Positions 1 to 4,522 of a DNA stretch of 5,246 nt are shown here, in pieces. A program made the translations under genes and the position numbers. The stretch is taken from assembly GCA_022360075.1 (NCBI GenBank), contig JAKSDN010000738.1, forward strand, positions 1 through 5,246. Direction: 5' to 3'. The notes below the pieces were generated by a model. It searched no databases, was not told the origin of the DNA, and saw only the letters and a program-made list of their open reading frames with translations. Source of the stretch: Kiloniellales bacterium. GTDB lineage: Bacteria; Pseudomonadota; Alphaproteobacteria; Kiloniellales; JAKSDN01. Every line of letters starts with the position of its first letter. The first letter of the stretch is position 1.

Positions 1-498
1 CGGCAGCGTATCGTAGTTCGGGTCGAAGGAAGTCTGGTCCCAGCGCTCGCAGAAGTCGGCGCAGGCCTGGAAATGCGGGTGGCCGCGATAGCGCTCGCGC
101 GCGTCGCGGTCGCCGCCGATATGGTGCCAGTAGTAGTAGCCCTGGAAGACGCCGTGGTGCTTGATCACCCAGTGCGTCTCGTCGCTCACGTAGGGTCGCA
201 GCACGGCCGCCGCAGCCGCGCTGTGGTTGTCGGGTGCCATGATGTCGCCGATGTCGTGCAGCAGGGCGGCCACGACCGTCTCCTCGGAGGCCCCGTCGCG
301 CTGGGCCCTGGTGGCGGTCTGCAGAGAATGGACGTAGCGGTCGACCTGATAGCCGAGCGTCGGGCCCTGCATCATCTTGAGCAGGTGCAGCAGATTGTCG
401 GCCTGGGTCGCGCGCCGGTGCTCGGCGCCGATGTCTTCGAGCCAGAGATATTCCTCGGCCGTGCCCTGGTCCATCCGGGTGAAGCTGATCGATTCCAT
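1..498 (-). CDS. HD-domain protein of the predicted HD phosphohydrolase/oxygenase family (C-terminus cut by window edge)
   Basis: The first 166 residues are present; the gene runs off the left edge at a proline codon. The start is ATG at 498, preceded about eight bases upstream by GGGAG. HD-superfamily metal ligands are visible: His57 (in HSLQTATRA), the His81-Asp82 pair (in ALLHDIGD), further candidates at His92, His114/His115 and His125/His126, and a late Asp154 (in CERWDQTSFDP). The many histidines suit a dinuclear metal site. The overall pattern resembles COG4341, called predicted HD phosphohydrolases, which from memory also includes the diiron oxygenases PhnZ and TmpB. The spacing from His57 to His81 (24 residues) equals that in PhnZ, but by ungapped count Thr47 and Tyr50 occupy the places of PhnZ Tyr24 and Glu27, so phosphonate oxidation is not supported. 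It is the last visible gene of the formamidase cluster, 92 bases after the zinc-ribbon gene. The family call is secure; substrate and chemistry are unknown. Confidence 0.9.
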   Translation of the reverse strand, partial: MESISFTRMDQGTAEEYLWLEDIGAEHRRATQADNLLHLLKMMQGPTLGYQVDRYVHSLQTATRAQRDGASEETVVAALLHDIGDIMAPDNHSAAAAAVLRPYVSDETHWVIKHHGVFQGYYYWHHIGGDRDARERYRGHPHFQACADFCERWDQTSFDPNYDTLP

Positions 499-590
499 GG
501 CGGACTCCCGCGCTGGCAATGCGCGGAAGTCTGCCCGAAATCCGGGCGCCGAGTCCACGACAGGATGAAGGGCGCGGCGCCGGATGTTTG

Positions 591-950
591 CTAGTGCCCG
601 ACCATCCAGCGCTTGCCGGAGGTCTTGTAGTTCGAGCCGTCGGGGCCGGGTTTCTTCGGCGGCGCGTGGTGGTGGCCGGCGCAGTGCCCGTTGCCGTGCG
701 CATGCCCGCGGCGGCGCCCCGATCTTTCGAGCTGCGCCCGGCTCATGACCTGCGGCTCGTGCGCGCTCTTCTCGTTGCGCTGATGGGCGACGCGCGAGTG
801 CGGGTTCATGTTCGCGATGAAGGGTGCGGCGACCGCCCGCGCGCCGGGCCTGTCGCAGGTCGGGCAGGGCGCGGGCGCGGCGGCCTGGCTCATCGGGTTC
901 CAGGACCGAAACGGTCCGCAGTCGCTGCAATCGTAGCTGTATAGCGGCAT
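591..950 (-). CDS. fmdB: FmdB-like zinc-ribbon protein with a histidine-rich tail
   Basis: This 119-residue protein begins MPLYSYDC, the standard opening of FmdB-family proteins, with a four-cysteine zinc ribbon: Cys8-x2-Cys11 and Cys29-x2-Cys32. The short basic C-terminus ends in KRWMVGH. In Methylophilus methylotrophus fmdB lies directly after fmdA and was proposed to be regulatory; its molecular role is not settled. Start is ATG at 950, preceded by a purine-rich GGAAAGG. It begins 49 bases after the channel gene and is followed after 92 bases by the HD gene, so it is probably co-transcribed with them. Unusual is a histidine cluster at residues 83-95 (His83, 85, 89, 93, 94 and 95, plus Cys90) far from the ribbon, which could bind a metal ion; I do not know whether the family generally has it. 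Family assignment is confident; use of the fmdB name rests on the zinc ribbon plus the neighbouring fmdA. Confidence 0.9.
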   Translation of the reverse strand: MPLYSYDCSDCGPFRSWNPMSQAAAPAPCPTCDRPGARAVAAPFIANMNPHSRVAHQRNEKSAHEPQVMSRAQLERSGRRRGHAHGNGHCAGHHHAPPKKPGPDGSNYKTSGKRWMVGH

Positions 951-999
951 CGTTCTGCCTTTCCTTCTCCTGTCGATCGGATCGATTGGGGCCTCGGTC

Positions 1000-1533
1000 T
1001 CAGCCGCCGCCCGCAGCCGGTCCCATGACGCCCTCCAGCAGCAGGTAGCCGGGCAGCCAGCCGGTCAGGACACCCTCGATTGAGGTCACCGCGCCGGTCA
1101 CCCGGGCGATCGGTTTCTGCATGGCGAGCAGGAGAAAGAACATGAACCAGAGCACGGCCCAGGCGGCCCAGCAGAGGCCGAACCAGACGTCCCAGGTCGT
1201 GGTCGCCGAGGCCAGCGTGTCGATGGCAACGGGCACGACGGTGATGGCGACGAACAGGCTGAACCAGCCGAGGCCGCGGCCATCGGCCTTGTTGTAGCGA
1301 TTGATCGCGACCCAGAAGTAGGTGAAGGTGAACAGCAGGGTCAGACCCGCCGCCCTGATCGAGCCGGCATCCGCGCCGGGGCCGAAGGCCAGGTAAAGCG
1401 CGATCAGGAGCGTGAGCCCACCCGAGAAGATGTTGATCACCGCGATCTCGTTGTCGCCGATGCGCCCCATCAGCCACAGGCCATTGAGGAACAGCACGGC
1501 GCCGACATAGAGCAACGCCAGACCCAGTAGCAT
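1000..1533 (-). CDS. AmiS/UreI-family amide/urea channel, inner membrane
   Basis: A 177-residue, almost wholly hydrophobic protein with six predicted membrane helices at about residues 2-22, 30-50, 60-79, 88-108, 114-138 and 149-170. The opening LLGLALLYVGAVLFLNG, the FTFTYFWVAIN segment of helix 3, GWFSLF at 89-94 and GWLPGYLLLEG at the end are the AmiS/UreI signature, and the length fits (Pseudomonas AmiS about 170, Helicobacter UreI 195). Such proteins form hexameric inner-membrane pores for urea and short amides. Glu153 in the last helix may match the conserved channel glutamate of UreI, though this needs an alignment. There is no histidine anywhere, so pH gating by periplasmic histidines as in H. 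pylori UreI is not expected. Start is ATG at 1533 with GGGAGG five bases upstream. It lies between fmdA and fmdB, which points to formamide or another short amide as cargo, replacing the ABC transporter of the Methylophilus fmd cluster. Confidence 0.93.
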   Translation of the reverse strand: MLLGLALLYVGAVLFLNGLWLMGRIGDNEIAVINIFSGGLTLLIALYLAFGPGADAGSIRAAGLTLLFTFTYFWVAINRYNKADGRGLGWFSLFVAITVVPVAIDTLASATTTWDVWFGLCWAAWAVLWFMFFLLLAMQKPIARVTGAVTSIEGVLTGWLPGYLLLEGVMGPAAGGG

Positions 1534-1566
1534 TTCCGCCTCCCAAGCTTGTTCGCAGTCGAGCGT

Positions 1567-1598
1567 GGCGGGGCGCGGCCGCCTGGCCGAGCCCCGCC
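1567..1598 (-). promoter_or_regulatory. Stable hairpin in the fmdA to channel-gene spacer
   Basis: On the plus strand GGCGGGGC (1567-1574) is the exact reverse complement of GCCCCGCC (1591-1598). Inside it CGGCC (1576-1580) pairs with GGCCG (1585-1589). Only one mismatch (1575/1590) separates the stems and the loop is four bases (1581-1584), so 13 of 14 positions pair, all G-C. In the minus-strand transcript it starts 12 bases after the fmdA stop codon and ends about 34 bases before the channel-gene start. No U-run follows, so it does not look like an intrinsic terminator. A 3' stability or processing element that sets fmdA expression above the downstream genes is the likelier role (inference). 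Confidence 0.7.
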
Positions 1599-1610
1599 GA
1601 CGTTGGCCGA

Positions 1611-2837
1611 TCAGTTCGTGACGGCCACGCTCGAGTCGGGCACCTGGCGCGACGGGCCGGAGGCGTTGGGCCGGATGTCGAAGTCGAAGATCGCCGTTGG
1701 AATCGCCACCGTGCAGCAGGCGTTGGGGATGTCGACGATGCCGCTGATCCGGCCTTCGACCGGGGCGGTGCCGAGGATCACGTAGGCCTGCTCGCCGGTG
1801 TAACCGAACTTCTTCAGGTACTCGACCGCGTTCAGACAGGCGCGCCGATAAGCCACATGGGCATCCAGGTAGTACTGCTCGCCCGTGTGCTCGTCGACCG
1901 AGATGCCCTCGAAGACGAGGTACTCGGAGAAGTGCGGTTCGATCGGGCTGGGCTGGAAGATCGGGTTGGTGATGCCGTACTTGTCGATCCCGCCCTTGAT
2001 CACGTCGACGCCGATGTCGAGGAAGCCGGCCATCTCGATCGCGCCGCAGAAAGTGATCTCGCCATCGCCCTGCGACCAGTGGATGTCGCCCATCGAGAGC
2101 CCGCCACCCTTGACGTAGACCGGGAAGAAGATCCGCGAGCCGCGCGACAGGTTCTTGATGTCGCAGTTGCCGCCATGCTCGCGCGGCGGCACGGTGCGCC
2201 AGGCTTCCGCGCCCGCGGCCTCGGCGGCAGCGCCGCTCATCTGCCCCATCAGCGCGGTGTCGCCGTGCGGCGGCGCCAACAGCGGCGGCACGCGGTTGGG
2301 GTCCGTCGCGAAGAGCGCGGCCTCGCGCTTGTTCGCCTCGTCGAGCAGCTCGCGCGAGGGCAGGCAGCCGATCAGGCCCGGATGGATGATGCCGGCCCAG
2401 CGCACGCCTGGGACGTGGCGCGAAGTCGTGTAGATGCCGTGGAAGTCCCAGCAGGCCTTGCGCGCCTCGGGGAAGTGCTCGGTGAGAAATCCGCCGCCAT
2501 TCTCGCGCGCGAAGATACCGGTGAAGCCCCAGGCCGATTCCGGCAGGGCACCGACGTCGAGCAGGTCGACCACCATCAGATCGCCGGGTTCCGCGCCGTC
2601 GACGGCGAAGGGGCCGCTCAGGTAGTGGACCTTGGTCAGGTCGACGTCGCGCACGTCGTTGGCGCTGTTGTCATTCTTGATCTGCCCGCCGGTCCAGTCG
2701 TAGCACTCGACCCGGAACTCGTCGCCCGGCTTGAAGGTCTCGACCATGGGGATGTCGGGATGCCAGCGATTGTGGGTCTTGGTGGCCTGCTCTTCGGGCC
2801 ACTTGTCGAACTCGACGTGGAATGCCGTCTTCGCCAT
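1611..2837 (-). CDS. fmdA: Formamidase, acetamidase/formamidase family
   Basis: This 408-residue cytoplasmic amidohydrolase hydrolyses formamide to formate and ammonium (EC 3.5.1.49); some relatives prefer acetamide. Length matches Methylophilus FmdA (about 407). Family blocks are in the right order: KNDNSANDVRDVDL at 54-67, GPFAVDGAEPGDLMVVDLL at 75-93, GIIHPGLIGCLPS at 149-161, HGGNCDIKNLSRGSRIFFPV at 221-240, and GDIHWSQGDGEITFCGAIE at 250-268. This is the PF03069-type enzyme, unrelated to the Glu-Lys-Cys nitrilase-type formamidase AmiF. ATG at 2837 was chosen because AAGGAGG (2852-2846) lies eight bases upstream; the frame stays open much further upstream, but that would swallow the Shine-Dalgarno and the leader. 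It heads the cluster and lies downstream of the LuxR-type regulator gene in the same direction, with a 220-base control region between. Formamide is favoured over acetamide because of the adjacent FmdB-like gene; substrate preference cannot be read directly from the sequence. Confidence 0.95.
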   Translation of the reverse strand: MAKTAFHVEFDKWPEEQATKTHNRWHPDIPMVETFKPGDEFRVECYDWTGGQIKNDNSANDVRDVDLTKVHYLSGPFAVDGAEPGDLMVVDLLDVGALPESAWGFTGIFARENGGGFLTEHFPEARKACWDFHGIYTTSRHVPGVRWAGIIHPGLIGCLPSRELLDEANKREAALFATDPNRVPPLLAPPHGDTALMGQMSGAAAEAAGAEAWRTVPPREHGGNCDIKNLSRGSRIFFPVYVKGGGLSMGDIHWSQGDGEITFCGAIEMAGFLDIGVDVIKGGIDKYGITNPIFQPSPIEPHFSEYLVFEGISVDEHTGEQYYLDAHVAYRRACLNAVEYLKKFGYTGEQAYVILGTAPVEGRISGIVDIPNACCTVAIPTAIFDFDIRPNASGPSRQVPDSSVAVTN

Positions 2838-2845
2838 GGCGGAAG

Positions 2846-2852
2846 CCTCCTT
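2846..2852 (-). promoter_or_regulatory. Ribosome binding site that decides the fmdA start
   Basis: AAGGAGG on the minus strand, eight bases before ATG 2837. It falls inside the frame if the in-frame ATG at 2855 or any earlier start is used, so it argues for 2837. Confidence 0.85.
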
Positions 2853-2869
2853 CATGTTTTCCCGTTGGT

Positions 2870-2908
2870 GGCCGGCGGCGCGCCGTTGCCCTGAACCCGC
2901 CGCCGGCC
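2870..2908 (-). promoter_or_regulatory. Leader hairpin upstream of fmdA
   Basis: Positions 2870-2880 and 2898-2908 are perfect reverse complements (11 bp, all G or C) around a 17-base loop. The structure ends 32 bases before the fmdA start and would sit in the 5' leader of any transcript beginning upstream. The following transcript sequence has an A-run rather than a U-run, so it is not a standard intrinsic terminator. Possible roles are leader stability, a fence against read-through from the regulator gene, or control of translation. The structure is certain as sequence; its function is inferred. Confidence 0.6.
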
Positions 2909-2945
2909 CGCTTCCCGCTCCGACAAACTGCGCGCCGGAGAGAGA

Positions 2946-2977
2946 GTGCTTCGGTGCTTCGATCACGTTGTGCTTGA
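2946..2977. repeat. Phased short direct repeats in the fmdA upstream region
   Basis: GTGCTTCG occurs twice in immediate tandem (2946-2953 and 2954-2961), and a third related unit GTGCTTGA occupies 2970-2977. All three fall on an 8-base grid, with one unrelated 8-base slot between the second and third. They lie between the palindrome at 3005-3020 and the leader hairpin. They may be accessory protein-binding sites or a chance slippage duplication. Confidence 0.5.
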
Positions 2978-3004
2978 GCTTAGGAAGCCGGTGCGCCCCG
3001 CGCG

Positions 3005-3020
3005 TCACCCCTAGGGGTGA
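3005..3020. promoter_or_regulatory. Perfect 16-bp palindrome TCACCCCTAGGGGTGA, candidate operator of the LuxR-type regulator
   Basis: The 16 bases read identically on both strands. The site lies 37 bases past the regulator's stop codon, centred about 175 bases upstream of the fmdA start. LuxR/FixJ-type HTH proteins bind as dimers to twofold-symmetric sites of roughly this size, and the regulator gene is adjacent. The central CTAG is a tetranucleotide generally rare in proteobacterial DNA, which makes a chance origin less likely. With no spacer between the half-sites it would be a poor RNA hairpin, so a DNA-binding site is preferred over a terminator. The pairing of protein with site is inference. 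No convincing -35/-10 pair could be read downstream of it. Confidence 0.7.
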
Positions 3021-3057
3021 GAGCCGCGACGATTTCCGCGCCGCCGTCGGCAAGCGG

Positions 3058-4206
3058 TCAGAACAGGCTGAAGCGGTTCGTCAGACGCACGAGGTCGGCC
3101 TGCCGATGGGTGCCGACCTTGGCATAGATGTTGCGCATGTGCGTGCGCGCGGTGTTGCGCGTGATGTTGAGCCGCTCGGCCGCTTCGAACAGCCCCTGGC
3201 CGTCGATCAGGCAGCGCAGCAAACGCGCTTCGGCCTTGGTCAGGCTATAGGCCGAGACGAACTCGGCCGTCGTGTCGGTGCTCTCGAGCTGGGGGTCTTT
3301 CACCAGCATGGCCACGGCCGATCCCGGCTGCGCCGAGCCGTCCAACGCCGTGCCGCCGACCGGATAGAGCAGACAGACCAGCGGCAGGTGGTCGCTGCCG
3401 CGCGAAATGATGAAGTGCTCGCCGCGATCGATGCCCTCGGGGTCGTTCCGCAGACTGGCGGTCTCGGCGATCATGCGGCGTAGCTCGGCGGTGCCGCGCG
3501 ATCGCTGCGTTGCCAGGTAGCCCGCTCTCAAGCAAAGCCCGTTTCTCTGCTCCAAGAGCTCGGTCGCTGCGCGGTTCTTCAGCCGAACCTGGCCGCTCGG
3601 CCCGACCAGCAGGAAGGCGACCGGCAAATGATCGAGCAGGTCGATCAGGCTCTCGCGCTCGTCCCGGTCGCGCACGATCTCGCTGTGCACCTTGAGCGAA
3701 CGCCGCATATGCGGCAGCAGGCGGGAAAGCGCCGTCTTGTCGCCGTCGTCGAAGGGTGCGGCCTCCAGCGGCCGCACGAGGCTGATCAGATAGGCCTCGG
3801 CGCCTTCGCGGGTGATGACCCCGTAAAGGAAGTGATGCATCGACCGAGAACTCGCCCCAGCTTGGCCCAAGCCGCCGTCGAGCATGGGAAGATCCACGTC
3901 GTCCTCGCTGCCGATGACGACGGCGCCCTCCCGACAGTGCGAGACGACGCGCATCCAGGCATTTTGATTCGCTTGGCCTTCACTGAGGGTGTCGCGAACG
4001 CCACGGTCGATGTTGAAGCTATGGCGCAGCGCGCCGACGCCGGCGACGAAGTCATGGCTGAAGAGGCCACCGGCCGCAGCATCGAAGCCGTCGCAGACCT
4101 GCGGCAGCATCTGGCACCAGGAGCAACCCTCCATCGCGTCGGTGATCGCGTCGTAGATCGCGCCGATGAGCCGATCGCTCTGCGCCGTGCCGCTCCCCGG
4201 TCCCAT
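3058..4206 (-). CDS. LuxR-type HTH transcriptional regulator with PAS-like middle domain
   Basis: This 382-residue protein ends in a LuxR/FixJ-type HTH (about 316-382). LTKAEARLL at 322-330 is the usual entry to the domain, EAAERLNIT forms the first helix pair, and RNTARTHMRNIYAKVG to residue 365 carries the recognition helix. Residues about 186-300 (LLDHLPVAFLLVGPSGQV then LKNRAATELL) look like a PAS fold with the helix-strand order typical of this group. The N-terminal 180 residues are unassigned. There is no receiver domain or phospho-acceptor aspartate, so it probably senses a ligand or redox state rather than a kinase. Three cysteines near the N-terminus (28, 31, 38) are worth noting but may be incidental. 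Start is ATG at 4206 with AGGGAG eight bases upstream. It precedes fmdA on the same strand, making it the likely regulator of the amide genes, through the palindrome at 3005-3020. Effector and sign of regulation are unknown. Confidence 0.92.
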   Translation of the reverse strand: MGPGSGTAQSDRLIGAIYDAITDAMEGCSWCQMLPQVCDGFDAAAGGLFSHDFVAGVGALRHSFNIDRGVRDTLSEGQANQNAWMRVVSHCREGAVVIGSEDDVDLPMLDGGLGQAGASSRSMHHFLYGVITREGAEAYLISLVRPLEAAPFDDGDKTALSRLLPHMRRSLKVHSEIVRDRDERESLIDLLDHLPVAFLLVGPSGQVRLKNRAATELLEQRNGLCLRAGYLATQRSRGTAELRRMIAETASLRNDPEGIDRGEHFIISRGSDHLPLVCLLYPVGGTALDGSAQPGSAVAMLVKDPQLESTDTTAEFVSAYSLTKAEARLLRCLIDGQGLFEAAERLNITRNTARTHMRNIYAKVGTHRQADLVRLTNRFSLF

Positions 4207-4313
4207 GTCTGCACTCCCTTTTCTTATTCTTCCGGGCGCGTCGTTGCGCCGCTTGGCATGCGCTTTCTCGGGAGGATGGATCTTTGCCGGTTCGCCCTTT
4301 TCCCCGCGGCCGA

Positions 4314-4340
4314 TAGCGCCGCTTGATCATGCGGGCGCTA
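4314..4340. repeat. Interrupted palindrome TAGCGCC-N13-GGCGCTA
   Basis: TAGCGCC (4314-4320) and GGCGCTA (4334-4340) are perfect reverse complements. The 13-base centre contains TGATCA (4324-4329), itself a palindrome but offset from the centre of the outer arms. No U-run follows on either strand. It could be an operator for either divergent gene or a small RNA hairpin. Confidence 0.5.
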
Positions 4341-4374
4341 CGTAAACTCCGGTTCAGGGCGCACGCAAAGAATT

Positions 4375-4389
4375 GTAAAGTTTTGTAAC
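4375..4389 (+). promoter_or_regulatory. GTAAA-N5-GTAAC direct repeat, CpxR-box-like candidate site
   Basis: GTAAA (4375-4379), five bases, then GTAAC (4385-4389) differs at one position from the GTAAA-N5-GTAAA box bound by CpxR, an OmpR-family regulator. A further GTAAA lies at 4342-4346, 33 bases upstream, and the neighbouring AAGTTTTG is repeated at 4378-4385 and 4397-4404. Tandem half-sites one helical turn apart are typical for OmpR-family proteins, and such a gene follows, so autoregulation is plausible. The AT-rich patch could also simply be promoter sequence. Confidence 0.45.
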
Positions 4390-4409
4390 CGTCATGAAGT
4401 TTTGATTCC

Positions 4410-4414
4410 GGAGG
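4410..4414 (+). promoter_or_regulatory. Strong Shine-Dalgarno of uncertain target ahead of the response regulator
   Basis: GGAGG lies nine bases before an in-frame TTG at 4424, which would give the response regulator a 33-residue N-terminal extension. It is also four bases before a GTG at 4419 in another frame, whose reading frame ends in a TGA overlapping the ATG at 4523. It is far too distant (108 bases) to serve ATG 4523 directly. Confidence 0.55.
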
Positions 4415-4522
4415 ACGGGTGATTTGGCCGATGATTCGCAGTGCGGTCCGGTCCGCCGCGAACCGGCGGGTGGGGCCGGCGAAGAATCATGGTCGGGCGC
4501 GATGGCGGGTGGTCGTAGGCCC

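Larger units (their letters stand above)
4207..4522. other. Divergent intergenic region between the LuxR-type and response-regulator genes
   Basis: About 316 bases without a confident gene, if the response regulator starts at 4523. It holds the regulator's ribosome binding site (4215-4220), an interrupted palindrome (4314-4340), an AT-rich patch (4371-4406) unlike the GC-rich surroundings with repeated GTAA motifs, a strong unassigned Shine-Dalgarno (4410-4414) and a possible leader peptide. On the minus strand TACAAT (4377-4372) resembles a -10 box for the LuxR-type gene, but no matching -35 was found. Confidence 0.6.

Noticed and set aside
1..498. Naming the HD protein PhnZ or TmpB
   Set aside because: The His to His-Asp spacing agrees, but the Tyr/Glu pair before the first histidine is not seen at the expected places, and no PhnY/TmpA-like hydroxylase is adjacent.
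533..547. Small hairpin GCCCG/CGGGC between fmdB and the HD gene as a terminator
   Set aside because: The stem is only 5 bp and no U-run follows in the transcript, so it does not justify splitting the operon.
73..594. 173-codon open frame on the plus strand opposite the HD gene
   Set aside because: The opposite strand encodes clear HD-domain motifs and a ribosome site; the plus frame shows no family features.
890..1546. 218-codon minus-strand frame overlapping the channel gene
   Set aside because: It is an out-of-frame shadow; the six-helix AmiS/UreI frame explains the region.
2869..2889. Sigma-54-like TGG...TTGC pattern, also near 4277-4287
   Set aside because: The spacing between the GG and GC elements is 18 and 8 bases rather than the required 12, so neither is a plausible -24/-12 promoter.
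1857..2894. 345-codon open frame on the plus strand opposite fmdA
   Set aside because: It mirrors a confidently identified formamidase gene; its composition (Val, Asp, Arg, Ala, Leu-rich, no recognisable domain) is what antisense frames of GC-rich genes give.
2838..3053. N-terminal extension of FmdA to a TTG near 3053
   Set aside because: The frame is open by chance. It would put the palindrome, repeats, hairpin and Shine-Dalgarno inside coding sequence and exceed the family's length.
3628..4326. Long plus-strand frames opposite the LuxR-type gene (also 2731-3483)
   Set aside because: They are antisense to a gene with a well-formed HTH domain and good start, and have no recognisable domains.
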